NCBI RefSeq assembly: GCF_023146395.1
Contig: NZ_JAGLCD010000008.1
Location: 62,001-126,000, forward strand
Length of the DNA: 64,000 bases
Source of the DNA: Aeromicrobium sp.
Lineage (GTDB): Bacteria > Actinomycetota > Actinomycetes > Propionibacteriales > Nocardioidaceae
Reading direction: 5' to 3'
Numbering within the stretch: position 1 is the stretch's first letter; each line of letters starts with the position of its first letter. Below, piece after piece: positions 20,092 to 27,882 of the stretch. Position numbers and translations under genes: made by a program. The notes under the pieces were generated by a model, which was given only the letters and a program-made list of their open reading frames with translations, was not told where the DNA came from and did not search any database.

Positions 20092-20790
20092 CTACAGTCC
20101 GTGACCGGTGATGCGGATACCCGCATGAGTCTTGTGCCGGCGGTTGATCGCGATCAGGTTCGCCGTGAGCTTCTCGACCTGACCGCAATTCGCCAACCGG
20201 CCACCGAACAGACCCCGGACTCCCGGGATCACGTCAGCCAGAGCGATCACCAGATCGACATCAGCACGGTCTTCACCCATCACCAGCACATCAGTGTCGA
20301 CCTCGACCCGCGACAGATCCGCCAACACCACCGCCGACACGTTGTGGAACGCCCCGATCACCCGCGAACCCGGCAGCACCGCCTGCGCCTGCTGCGCCGC
20401 GCTGCCCTCAGCCACCTCCAACGGGAACGGACCCGTCTTGCCGAACCCGATCGGATTCACACAGTCGATCAACACCTTGCCGCCCAGCTCGTCCGCCAAC
20501 GACGCCAACAGCTCAGCGTGACCGTCCCACGGGATCGCCGCGAGCACCACGTCAGCCCGCGCCGCGCACGCGGCGTTGTCAGCACCCGACACCCGAGCAC
20601 CCGCGAACCCCGCCTCGGCCAGCAGCTCCACCAGCTCTGCAGCCGCCACCTCAGCCCGACCCGCATCACGAGACCCCAGCACCACCGGCACACCCGCAGC
20701 AGCCCACCGCAACGCCAGACCACGCCCCTGCGCACCCGTACCCCCCAGCACACCCACCGTCAACCCATCCAGCACACCCAGATCCGTCAT
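20092..20790 (-). CDS. npdG: NADPH-dependent F420 reductase (NpdG/Fno)
   Basis: Transfers hydride between NADPH and F420 and so supplies F420H2. The 232-residue product has [17 protein letters not shown] for NADP binding, an Arg in GSRDAGRA for the 2'-phosphate, and [10 protein letters not shown] and [19 protein letters not shown] late in the chain, as in known NpdG proteins. Start choice: the ATG at 20790 has GAGAGG nine bases upstream; an ATG at 20799 overlaps that site. It follows the hydrolase stop by 1 bp and precedes fbiC by 4 bp. Its codon use is more CA-rich (many CAC/CCA on the plus strand) than its neighbours. Confidence 0.93.
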   Translation of the reverse strand: MTDLGVLDGLTVGVLGGTGAQGRGLALRWAAAGVPVVLGSRDAGRAEVAAAELVELLAEAGFAGARVSGADNAACAARADVVLAAIPWDGHAELLASLADELGGKVLIDCVNPIGFGKTGPFPLEVAEGSAAQQAQAVLPGSRVIGAFHNVSAVVLADLSRVEVDTDVLVMGEDRADVDLVIALADVIPGVRGLFGGRLANCGQVEKLTANLIAINRRHKTHAGIRITGHGL

Positions 20791-20791
20791 G

Positions 20792-21628
20792 TCATCCATC
20801 CTCTCGGTCCAGCAGGTCGGTCACCGCTCGGGCGGCCCCTGCCGGGTCGTGGTCCAGAAATCCGTGGGTCCACTCCGGCCGCTCGACGACGGCGCCCGCC
20901 GGCAGGAGCTCGACCGCGCGTCGCGTCTGCACGGTCAGGTCGTCATCGAGGTTGAGCACCGTCAGTGGTCTCGCGAGCCGGGTGAGCGCCGCCGGGACGT
21001 CGTACCGGAAGGCCGCGTGGTGGCCCCACCAGTGTCGGGGGCCGCCCGAGAGGCGCGCCAGGAAGATCCGGCCCGCGTCCTCGACGGTGTTGACCCGGCC
21101 CACGCCGAAGAACTCGACGAACCATCGCCACTTCGCCAGGAGGGTCTGGCCGTCCTCGGTGAAGATCGGGTCGGTGCTGTAGACCGCACGGAAGTGCGCG
21201 AGCTCGGCGGCCGTGAAGACCGGCATCGAGATCGTCACGACCCGCCGCACCAGGTCCGGTCGCCGCACGGCCAGCTCGAGCGCGATCAACGACCCCGTGT
21301 GGTAGCCCAGCAGGTCGACCGGGCCACCGCCGCGTGCCCGCTCCGCGTCCAGGAGCTCGGCCATGACCTCGGCGTAGTCGGCGATCTCCGGGGGCTCGGC
21401 CAGGGAGTCGGAGGCACCGAAGCCCGGCGTGTCGGGAGCGATCACGCGGCGCGAGCGTCCGAGCTCGGCCATGACGTTCTCGTAGACCAGGCTCGAGGCC
21501 GGGCTCATGTGCAGGCACAGGAGCGTCGGTGACGAGGTCTCCGCCCCCGCCTGGCGCAGGTGCACCTGCCCGTGAGCGACGTCGACGTAGTCGCGCCGGA
21601 CGGTCACCGGGCCGGTCACGCCGGTCAT
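20792..21628 (-). CDS. alpha/beta hydrolase with GYHTG nucleophile elbow
   Basis: A 278-residue alpha/beta hydrolase of the MhpC type. The fold is clear (LLCLHMSPAS oxyanion region, APDTPGFGASD, late EWTHGF), but the usual G-x-S-x-G elbow reads LLGYHTGSLIAL, with His where the nucleophilic Ser would be. A paralogue at 37528-38358 has the same change. It overlaps the thioesterase stop by 4 bp (ATGA) and abuts npdG, so it belongs to the probable five-gene operon. The substrate is unknown; it may be a non-serine hydrolase or a lyase. Confidence 0.82.
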   Translation of the reverse strand: MTGVTGPVTVRRDYVDVAHGQVHLRQAGAETSSPTLLCLHMSPASSLVYENVMAELGRSRRVIAPDTPGFGASDSLAEPPEIADYAEVMAELLDAERARGGGPVDLLGYHTGSLIALELAVRRPDLVRRVVTISMPVFTAAELAHFRAVYSTDPIFTEDGQTLLAKWRWFVEFFGVGRVNTVEDAGRIFLARLSGGPRHWWGHHAAFRYDVPAALTRLARPLTVLNLDDDLTVQTRRAVELLPAGAVVERPEWTHGFLDHDPAGAARAVTDLLDREDG

Positions 21629-22383
21629 GCCGGCCACCGCACGGCGCGCGTCTGCCGCCCGTGGGCCAGGAGGTGGCCGCCGGCGTCCCAGACCGAGGCA
21701 TCGTCGATGCACGTCGACCCCGACGCCCAGGTCGTGGCATGACTGAGGAACATCCATGCTGTCGGATCGACCATGACATCGGTGCGGAAGTGCGCCGAGA
21801 AGGAGAGGGTGGGCACGAAGGTCGGCGCGACCTCTCGGGAGTACAGCGCCGGGGGCATCGCGTCGAGCACCGTGACCAGGGCGGCCTCGCTCGACTCGAC
21901 CGAGACCTCGGCCGGCGCCTCCCGCAGCCGGACCCAGGCTCCGCCGGGTCGACCCTCGCGCGAGTTCTCGACGATGACCAGGTCCAAGCGGTCGCGGAAG
22001 ACCAGCTCGAGCTGGCCGTCCGCCGGGGGTGTGCCGACCGCCGGCCGCGGTGGCAGCTCGCGGCGGTCGGCCCACATGTGGGGCTCACCGGGCCGGGTGT
22101 GCTCGGTGACCCCGTGGGCCCGCAACCGGTCCTGCTGGACCAGCGCGAACCGGCTCGTGGCGGTGCGCTGACCGGCGTGCACCACGTCGACGTCGACCTC
22201 GGCCGGGCCGTCCTGGACCGACGCCACAAAGCAGACCGTCAGCGCCGCGAGGCGGTGCGGCGCGACCGCGACGGCGGCGTCGGCCAGCCGGGCGAACACG
22301 TGCCCGCCGAAGATGCCGCCGACCCCGCTCCAGCGCGGGTCCAGACGGGTCGCGACCCGTGCAGAGCGCGCCGCGGTCGTCAT
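21625..22383 (-). CDS. TesB-like acyl-CoA thioesterase (double hotdog)
   Basis: A 252-residue protein with two hotdog halves: VGGIFGGHVFARLADAAV near the N-terminus, and FRTDVMVDPTAWMFLSHATTWASGSTCIDDASVWDAGGHLLAHGRQ, given here only to locate the C-terminal half (about residues 195-240). It probably hydrolyses acyl-CoA. I chose the ATG at 22383: a TTGACA-17-TGTATT promoter ends 7 bp upstream of it, which implies a leaderless mRNA. An alternative ATG at 22404 with AGGGG would put the promoter and operator inside the gene. It is first in the run to fbiD. Confidence 0.8.
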   Translation of the reverse strand: MTTAARSARVATRLDPRWSGVGGIFGGHVFARLADAAVAVAPHRLAALTVCFVASVQDGPAEVDVDVVHAGQRTATSRFALVQQDRLRAHGVTEHTRPGEPHMWADRRELPPRPAVGTPPADGQLELVFRDRLDLVIVENSREGRPGGAWVRLREAPAEVSVESSEAALVTVLDAMPPALYSREVAPTFVPTLSFSAHFRTDVMVDPTAWMFLSHATTWASGSTCIDDASVWDAGGHLLAHGRQTRAVRWPA

Positions 22384-22390
22384 GCGTCCG

Positions 22391-22419
22391 AATACATCAG
22401 ACATATCGACCCCTGTCAA
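22391..22419 (-). promoter_or_regulatory. promoter with GTC-N-GAC operator before thioesterase-npdG-fbiC-fbiD
   Basis: On the minus strand, TTGACA (22419-22414) is 17 bp from TGTATT (22396-22391), which is 7 bp from the ATG at 22383. The spacer contains the operator-like CATCAGACA (plus strand 22395-22403), overlapping the -10 by 2 bp. The same sequence occurs before the divergent isochorismatase gene. Confidence 0.6.
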
Positions 22420-22507
22420 TGACTCTCCCACCCACGTGACCTGGAATTAACCTCCCGCCCCGCGGTGGCACCATTCCCCCGCGCTGGTCCAGCCCGGACG
22501 TAAGATT

Positions 22508-22516
22508 CATCAGACA
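22508..22516 (+). promoter_or_regulatory. operator-like CATCAGACA before the isochorismatase gene
   Basis: CATCAGACA is identical to the site at 22395-22403. It begins 1 bp after a -10-like TAAGAT (22501-22506) and ends 21 bp before the ATG. No good -35 is visible. It matches 7 of 9 bases of the TGTCAGACA form seen at four other promoters. Confidence 0.5.
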
Positions 22517-22537
22517 GTTTCCGACGAAGGGACGCCC

Positions 22538-23143
22538 ATGACCATCCCCCGCCAGTCCACGGCCCTGATGATCATCGACATGCAGAACTCGTTCCTGCAC
22601 CCCGACGGGTCGATGGCCGCGATCGGGATGCCGCACGAGGCGCTGACTCCGGCGGTCGCCGGCTGCCAGAAGCTCGTCGACGCGGCGCGGACCGCCGACG
22701 TACCGGTGGTCTTCACGCGCTACGTCTACATGGCCGACTACCGCGACGGCGGGCTGCTGCCGAACGAGCTCGTGCCGGCGATGCGTGAGGTCGACGCCCT
22801 GGTCGCGGGGTCGTGGGACGCCGAGATCGTCGAGGAGCTGACCCCGCACGCCGGGGACGTCGTGATCGACAAGTCCCGCCCCAGCTCCTTCTACGGCACG
22901 CAGCTCGAGCCGGTGCTCACGACGCTGGGCATCGAGCACCTCGTGGTGGCCGGCGTGACGACGAACATCTGCGTCGAGAGCACCGTGCGCGACGCCGGAC
23001 AGCGCGACTACCGCACGCACGTCGTCGCCGACGCCTGCGCGGAGTTCGAGGCCTCGCGGCACGACCACGCGCTGAACACGATGGGCTTCGGATTCGGCTG
23101 GCTGACCTCGGTCGACGAGGTCGTCGCCGCCTGGGACGCCTGA
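22538..23143 (+). CDS. isochorismatase-family amidohydrolase (RutB/ureidoacrylate-like)
   Basis: A 201-residue cysteine hydrolase of the isochorismatase superfamily. The catalytic triad is complete: Asp14 (MIIDMQNSF), Lys (DKSRPSSFYGT) and Cys (VAGVTTNICVEST). The GVTTNICVEST and SSFYGT segments resemble RutB and related amidases that cleave ureido or carbamoyl groups, but nicotinamidase-like or maleamate-amidase activity is equally possible. RBS GAAGGGA lies six bases before the ATG. It is a single gene, divergent from the thioesterase unit and convergent with the long minus-strand operon. Confidence 0.88.
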   Translation: MTIPRQSTALMIIDMQNSFLHPDGSMAAIGMPHEALTPAVAGCQKLVDAARTADVPVVFTRYVYMADYRDGGLLPNELVPAMREVDALVAGSWDAEIVEELTPHAGDVVIDKSRPSSFYGTQLEPVLTTLGIEHLVVAGVTTNICVESTVRDAGQRDYRTHVVADACAEFEASRHDHALNTMGFGFGWLTSVDEVVAAWDA

Positions 23144-23153
23144 GCCCGTCGGC

Positions 23154-23741
23154 TCAGGCGCCCCGGCGCACGAGGTCGCCCGCGGCCGGCGGATCGGACG
23201 GGTCGTGGGCCCACCGGTCCAGACCGGCTCCCACGACCTCCAGGACCGGGCCCGACGCCCCCGCGACGAGCTCGTCCCCGACCGACCAGGCCGCGACGCC
23301 CGAGCTGATCAGCGGCCCGGAGTCGCCCGGGCCGAGCGCGTCCGACACGTGCACCGAGGTGATCACGTCGGTGCACGCCTCGAGCGCGTCCGCCGGCCGG
23401 AAGGCGGCCGGGCCGGCGAACCACGCCAGCACGACGCAGCCCTGCGGCGAACGCATGTCGGTCCGCAGGAACTCCGCGGGCACGACCACCAGGTCGCCCC
23501 GGCGGTAGGTGCGGCCCTCGAGCTCCAGCTCACCGTCGAGCAGCAGGACCTCCTCCGAGGCGTGGTAGCCGCCCGGGGTCAGACGCTCGAAGCCGGCCGG
23601 GAACCGGCCGAGGATCGTGAAGTGACCCTCGGGTGCGGCCAGCGGCACCAGCTCGATGCCACCGTTGGAACCGGGCATCGGCACCTGGCGCCAGGGCTGC
23701 GCGTCCAGGTCGGTCAGGTCCAGCTCGGTGGGGCGCGGCAT
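23154..23741 (-). CDS. cupin-domain protein
   Basis: A 195-residue protein with a repeated cupin fold: LVPLAAPEGHFTILGRF, the central HASEEVLLLDGELELEGRTYRRGD segment (given by key residues His, Glu, Glu and a later Gly-Asp), and a second weaker half. Metal-binding residues in the first cupin look incomplete. Function unknown; such proteins often act as small dioxygenases or isomerases. It is last in the twelve-gene operon and overlaps the lyase gene by 1 bp. Confidence 0.75.
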   Translation of the reverse strand: MPRPTELDLTDLDAQPWRQVPMPGSNGGIELVPLAAPEGHFTILGRFPAGFERLTPGGYHASEEVLLLDGELELEGRTYRRGDLVVVPAEFLRTDMRSPQGCVVLAWFAGPAAFRPADALEACTDVITSVHVSDALGPGDSGPLISSGVAAWSVGDELVAGASGPVLEVVGAGLDRWAHDPSDPPAAGDLVRRGA

Positions 23742-24607
23742 CAGGCACCCCCTCGCCGCGCGAGGGCGAGGGTCCGCTGCGCCCCGGCGACGACCGCCGG
23801 GTCGACGAGGCGCCCCTGCGGGTCCAGGACCACGCCGCTGCCGGTCGCCTCGGCCTCGTCCAGGAGCCGGAGCACGGTGCGTGCCTCCTCGACCTCCTCG
23901 GCGGCCGGCCTGAACACCTCGTGCACGACGGACACCTGGGCGGGGTGGATGCAGGCACGGCCGACGAACCCGAGCCGCTGCACGCGCTCGGTCGAACGGC
24001 GCAGTGCCTCGGGATCGGCCGTGATGCGCGAGACCGGCCCGACGGGCGGCGCGATGCCGGCCGCGACGCTCGCGAGCACGACCATCGTGCGCATCGTCAG
24101 CAGCTCGACCTCGTCCTCACCGGGGGTGATGCCGGTGTCACCCGCGAGGTCGACCTCGCCGATCTGCAGCTGGTGCACCCGCGGACCCGCCGCGATCGGC
24201 CCCACCCCGAGCACCGCCACCGCCGACTCGACCACCGGCATGAGCCGGGTCGTCGTGTCGCCGGCCGCCACGAGCTGGGCGGCGACCGCCTCGACGTCGT
24301 CGCGGCTCTCGGCCTTCGCGAGCGCGATACCGGTCAGGCCCGCCAGGCCCGCCAGCGCCGCGACGTCCAGCTCCCGCAGCACGCCGGGATTCACGCGGAC
24401 CCAGACCTCGGTGGTCAGGCCCGCGGGAAGGGCGCCGATCCACCGCACCACGCTCTCGCGCGCCGCCTCCTTCTCGGCGAGCGGCACCGCGTCCTCCAGG
24501 TCCACGATGATCGCGTCCGCTCCGCGGCCCAGTGCGCCGGCGAGCTTGGCCTCGGCGTTGCCCGGCACGTAGAGGTACGAGCGGGGCAGCGCGTCGACGC
24601 CGGTCAT
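23741..24607 (-). CDS. HpcH/HpaI-CitE family CoA-ester lyase
   Basis: A 288-residue TIM-barrel lyase that cleaves 3-hydroxyacyl-CoA esters such as citramalyl-, malyl- or methylmalyl-CoA. Key segments are RSYLYVPGNAEAKL at the N-terminus, VDLEDAVPLAEKEAAR (acidic metal site), VRVNP and CIHPAQV, all standard for CitE-like enzymes. With the MaoC hydratase (33295-33840) and the CoA-transferase (31014-32261) it could complete an itaconate- or mesaconate-type sequence ending in pyruvate plus acyl-CoA; this is inference. It overlaps its neighbours by 1 and 4 bp. Confidence 0.9.
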   Translation of the reverse strand: MTGVDALPRSYLYVPGNAEAKLAGALGRGADAIIVDLEDAVPLAEKEAARESVVRWIGALPAGLTTEVWVRVNPGVLRELDVAALAGLAGLTGIALAKAESRDDVEAVAAQLVAAGDTTTRLMPVVESAVAVLGVGPIAAGPRVHQLQIGEVDLAGDTGITPGEDEVELLTMRTMVVLASVAAGIAPPVGPVSRITADPEALRRSTERVQRLGFVGRACIHPAQVSVVHEVFRPAAEEVEEARTVLRLLDEAEATGSGVVLDPQGRLVDPAVVAGAQRTLALARRGGA

Positions 24608-25764
24608 CGGACGACCGTGTCGCCGCGCAGCAGCTGCTTGGCGACGACCGTGCGCAGCACGTCGTTCGTGCCCTCACCGATGCTCATCAGGATCGAGTCG
24701 CGGTAGAGCCGCTCGACCTCGAACTCGGTCGAGTAGCCGTAACCGCCGTGCACCTTCATCGAGTCGATCGAGGCCTGGAGGGCGACCTCGGAGCAGAAGA
24801 TCTTCGCCATGCCGGTCTCGACGTCGGCGCGGCCGCGTCGCACCGCGTCGGCCGCCCAGTAGGCCATCAGTCGCGCCGCCTGCAGGTTGGTGGCCATCGA
24901 GGCGAGCTGCAGCTGGATCGACTGGAACTCGCCGATCGCCTGACCGAACGCCTTGCGCTGGTTGGCGTAGGAGAGCGCCTCGTCGTACGCACGCTGCGCG
25001 ATACCGGTGGAGCGGGCGGCCATGTTGACCCGCCCCCATTCCAGGGCCGAGAGGGCCTGCTTCATGCCGACGCCCTCGACGCCGCCGAGGAGGTTCTCCT
25101 TCGGGACGCGCACGTTGTCGAGCACGATCTCGCATGACTCGGTGCCCTTGTAGCCCAGCTTCGCGATGTCCTTGGTGACCGTGAAGCCTTCGGAGGTCGA
25201 GTCGATCAGCAGGATGCTCATGCCCGTGTGACGGGGGCTGGCCTCCGGGTCGGTCTTGACGAGCACCGGCAGCGGGTTGGCGTACCGCGCGTTCGTGATC
25301 CACATCTTGGCGCCCGAGACGACGTAGTGATCGCCCTCGAGACGCGCCGTCGTGCGGATCCCCTGCAGGTCGGTGCCCGCATCGGGCTCGGTCAGGCCGA
25401 CGCCCGTGCGCAGCTCACCGGTCGCGAGCCGCGGCAGGTACTCCTGCTTCTGCGCGTCGGTGCCGTGCATCGCCAGCATGCGACAGCTCAGCGAGTGGCT
25501 GCCGAGGATGCCCGCGATGCCCATCCAGCCGCGGGAGATCTCCTCGAAGACCAGCGCGAACGAGACGGGGTCGAGGTCGATGCCGCCGAACTCCTCGGGG
25601 ATCGTCATGCCGAACAGGCCCATGTCGGCCATGCCCTTGACGATCTCGGTCGGGTAGCGACCGGACTGCTCCCACTCACGGGCGACGGGGACGATCTCCT
25701 TGTCGACGAACGTCCGCAGCAGCTTGCGGAACTCGCGGTGGTCCTCGCTCAGGTTGAAGTCCAT
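24604..25764 (-). CDS. acyl-CoA dehydrogenase
   Basis: FAD enzyme that introduces the alpha,beta double bond in an acyl-CoA. It has 386 residues, the family length, with MDFNLSEDHREFRKLLR at the start, VGLTEPDAGTD, MWITNA, and the C-terminal VHGGYGYSTEFEVERLYRD and IGEGTNDVLR segments. The catalytic base is not certain: the usual Glu would be the one just after GYGYST. The ATG at 25764 begins after a 14-bp gap following the DUF35 stop. It is the eleventh-last step of the operon's beta-oxidation-like module. Confidence 0.94.
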   Translation of the reverse strand: MDFNLSEDHREFRKLLRTFVDKEIVPVAREWEQSGRYPTEIVKGMADMGLFGMTIPEEFGGIDLDPVSFALVFEEISRGWMGIAGILGSHSLSCRMLAMHGTDAQKQEYLPRLATGELRTGVGLTEPDAGTDLQGIRTTARLEGDHYVVSGAKMWITNARYANPLPVLVKTDPEASPRHTGMSILLIDSTSEGFTVTKDIAKLGYKGTESCEIVLDNVRVPKENLLGGVEGVGMKQALSALEWGRVNMAARSTGIAQRAYDEALSYANQRKAFGQAIGEFQSIQLQLASMATNLQAARLMAYWAADAVRRGRADVETGMAKIFCSEVALQASIDSMKVHGGYGYSTEFEVERLYRDSILMSIGEGTNDVLRTVVAKQLLRGDTVVR

Positions 25765-25778
25765 GACGGGTGCCTTCC

Positions 25779-26207
25779 TCAGGGTGTGGTGTTCGTGCGG
25801 TTCAGGGGCCGGAAGACCGGCAGGGCGCGACCGTCGGGCAGGTCCCACCAGGCCACCTCGACCGGGTCGTCGATCGCGACCTCCTGGTGGGGGTGGATCC
25901 GGGTCAGCAGGATCGGTCCCTCGGCCAGGCGGACACGGGCGATGGTGTACGGGGTCGCGAGATCGGGTCGCGGACCGCGGTGCACGACGGTGAAGGAGTC
26001 GACCTCGCCGGCGCCGGAGACGTCGACCTGACTCAGGCCGCCGAGGGTCCCGCACGCCAGGCAGACCGCACGGGGCGGGTGCTGCACGGCCGCGCAGCCG
26101 TCGCAGCGCTGCACCGTCAGCCGGTGCTCGCGGGTCGCGTCCCACCACGGTGCGGTGAGGTCGTCGGCGGCCGGGACGTCGGGCAGGTGCTGTGGCTGGT
26201 CAGTCAT
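25779..26207 (-). CDS. DUF35 OB-fold/zinc-ribbon partner of thiolase-like protein
   Basis: A 142-residue protein with a rubredoxin-like zinc ribbon (CDGC, then CLACG, residues about 35-53) followed by an OB-fold. These proteins associate with cysteine-less SCP-2 thiolases; in steroid degraders ChsH2-DUF35 with Ltp2 forms the retro-aldolase. The ATG at 26207 overlaps the thiolase-like stop (ATGA), which supports stoichiometric assembly with its upstream neighbour. Confidence 0.9.
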   Translation of the reverse strand: MTDQPQHLPDVPAADDLTAPWWDATREHRLTVQRCDGCAAVQHPPRAVCLACGTLGGLSQVDVSGAGEVDSFTVVHRGPRPDLATPYTIARVRLAEGPILLTRIHPHQEVAIDDPVEVAWWDLPDGRALPVFRPLNRTNTTP

Positions 26208-27370
26208 CGGTCGGCCCCCAGGACCACGGTCGCGTGCGTGGACAGGATGCCGCCGGTGCCGTGCGCGACCGCGATCTCGGCGTCCGGCACCTGCCGCGCG
26301 CCGGCCTCGCCCCGGACCTGGCGGACGGCCTCGACCAGGAGCAGGACCCCGTACTGGCCCGGGTGGCAGTACGACAGACCCCCGCCCGCGGTGTCGAGCG
26401 GGAGGGACCCGCCCGGGCGGATGCGGCCGCCGGCGATGAAGTCCAGGACCTCGCCCCGCCCACAGAACCCGAGCGCCTCGATGCTCAGCGCGGCCGTGAT
26501 CGTGAACGAGTCGTAGACCTCCAGCACGTCGACGTCGGAGGGCGTGACGCCGGCGCGGGCGAAGGCGTCGGCACCGGACCCGACGGCACCCGTGCTCGTG
26601 AGGTCGCGCACCGCCGTCATCGAGGTGTTGGTCGTGCGTTCGCCGTAGCCGAGCACCCGGACGGCGGGCTTGGCCAGGTCGCGGGCCCGCTCGAGCGAGG
26701 TCAGCACGACCGCTCCGCCGCCGTCGGTCACGAGGCAGCAATCGGCCACCGTGAGGGGGCTGCTCACCAGGCGCGACGACGTGACGTCGGCGGCGGTGAG
26801 CGAGCCGGCCCGGTACCGATAGGCCGCGGGGTTGAGCAGGGCCCACTCGCGCGCGGCGACCGCGATCTCAGCCAGCTGCTCGTGCGTGCCCCCGAAGCGG
26901 TGCAGGTACTGCTGGGCCGCCATGGCGTAGTACGACAGCGGGAAGAGCGGGTCGTAGGGCGTCTCGAGCTGCGCCTCCGGGGTGTGGTCCTCGGTGACGC
27001 CGCCGAGCCTGCGGGAGGCGGCCGAGCGCTGGTTGGAGGCGAAGCTGATGACGACCGTGCTGGCCTGGCCGGACTCGATCGCCTGGGTCGCGCGGGCCAC
27101 CATCATCTCGTAGGCCGACCCACCGGCGAAGGTCGAGTCGGTCCAGCGCGGCTCGAGCCCGAGGTGGTCGGCGACCTGGGTCGCCGAGAAGCGCGAGACG
27201 CCCGTCGTGGCGATGCCGTCGACGTCGGCGAGCGTGAGCCCGGCGTCGGCCAGGGCCCGGGTGATGGCCTGAGTCTGCAGCGTGAGGATCGAGAGGTTCG
27301 TGACCCCGAGGTCGGACTCCGCGACGCCGACGATCGCCGCCCCGGTCGCGGTGCTGGTGGTGGCGCTCAT
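26204..27370 (-). CDS. SCP-2-type thiolase-like protein, probable retro-aldol lyase (Ltp2-like)
   Basis: A 388-residue thiolase-fold protein. The position of the catalytic Cys reads STFAGGSAYEMM, with no Cys, so ordinary thiolysis is unlikely. The C-terminal half (VYDSFTI, LGFCGRGEVLDFIAGG, GGSLPLDT) resembles the Ltp2/lipid-transfer group, which cleaves branched 3-hydroxyacyl-CoA by retro-aldol reaction with a DUF35 partner. The next gene is such a partner. The two preceding MaoC genes and the later acyl-CoA dehydrogenase match the rest of such a module. Confidence 0.85.
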   Translation of the reverse strand: MSATTSTATGAAIVGVAESDLGVTNLSILTLQTQAITRALADAGLTLADVDGIATTGVSRFSATQVADHLGLEPRWTDSTFAGGSAYEMMVARATQAIESGQASTVVISFASNQRSAASRRLGGVTEDHTPEAQLETPYDPLFPLSYYAMAAQQYLHRFGGTHEQLAEIAVAAREWALLNPAAYRYRAGSLTAADVTSSRLVSSPLTVADCCLVTDGGGAVVLTSLERARDLAKPAVRVLGYGERTTNTSMTAVRDLTSTGAVGSGADAFARAGVTPSDVDVLEVYDSFTITAALSIEALGFCGRGEVLDFIAGGRIRPGGSLPLDTAGGGLSYCHPGQYGVLLLVEAVRQVRGEAGARQVPDAEIAVAHGTGGILSTHATVVLGADR

Positions 27371-27882
27371 GGGCGACCGGTCCCGTCGGCGCGGCCGAGC
27401 AGCGCGCGGGCGGACGCGGGCTTGACCGCGAAGCGCTCGTCACGCCCGCCCGCGCCGAGCGTCGTGACGGTCATCGTGACGTCGACCCACGAGTCGTCCT
27501 CGGCCACAGCCGTGACCTCGCCCTCGCAGCGCACGCTCTCCCCGGCGAACATCAGGTTGCGGAAGGTGAAGTCGATGCGCTGCACGAAGCACTGCGGGCC
27601 GAGCCAGTCCTGCAGCATCTCGACGAGCAGCGCGCCGAAGACCTGGCCGTCGACGACCGGACCGGGCAGCTTCTTGGCCGCGACGTAGTCGGGGTCGTAG
27701 TGGCTCTGGTACCAGTCCCAGGTCGCGCCGGCGTAGGCGACCATGTCGGGCAGCGTGATCGTGCGCTCGAGCGGCGGGATCGTGGCGCCGACCTGGGGCA
27801 CGGCAGGGGTGCCGGGCCCTGGGCGGCCTGATGGACCGGCAGGGGTGCCGGGCCCTGAGGGGCGAGAAGGTCCAGCGGTCAT
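27367..27882 (-). CDS. MaoC/hotdog acyl-CoA hydratase, catalytic-type subunit
   Basis: A 171-residue hotdog protein. The hydratase signature with Asp and His is present (YAGATWDWYQSHYD). The first ~30 residues are a Gly/Pro/Ser extension made of two copies of a GPS-x-P-x-GPGTPA repeat, encoded by two copies of a 36-bp DNA repeat that also occurs at 60785. It overlaps the neighbouring MaoC-like and thiolase genes by 4 bp each. With 27879-28379 it probably forms a heteromeric enoyl-CoA hydratase like ChsH1/ChsH2. Confidence 0.85.
   Translation of the reverse strand: MTAGPSRPSGPGTPAGPSGRPGPGTPAVPQVGATIPPLERTITLPDMVAYAGATWDWYQSHYDPDYVAAKKLPGPVVDGQVFGALLVEMLQDWLGPQCFVQRIDFTFRNLMFAGESVRCEGEVTAVAEDDSWVDVTMTVTTLGAGGRDERFAVKPASARALLGRADGTGRP
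27802..27873. repeat. two copies of a 36-bp palindromic repeat inside the MaoC N-terminus
   Basis: The 20-bp core GGCAGGGGTGCCGGGCCCTG is at 27802-27821 and again, identical, at 27838-27857; the remaining 16 bp of each unit diverge. The core is palindromic at its ends (CAGGG/CCCTG). A third identical core is at 60785-60804, 33 kb away. Confidence 0.85.

Noticed and set aside
20092-20790. Horizontal acquisition of npdG because of its different base usage
   Set aside because: The CA-rich codon use is noticeable, but the gene is tightly embedded in the operon and no mobile element borders it. Evidence is too weak for a claim.
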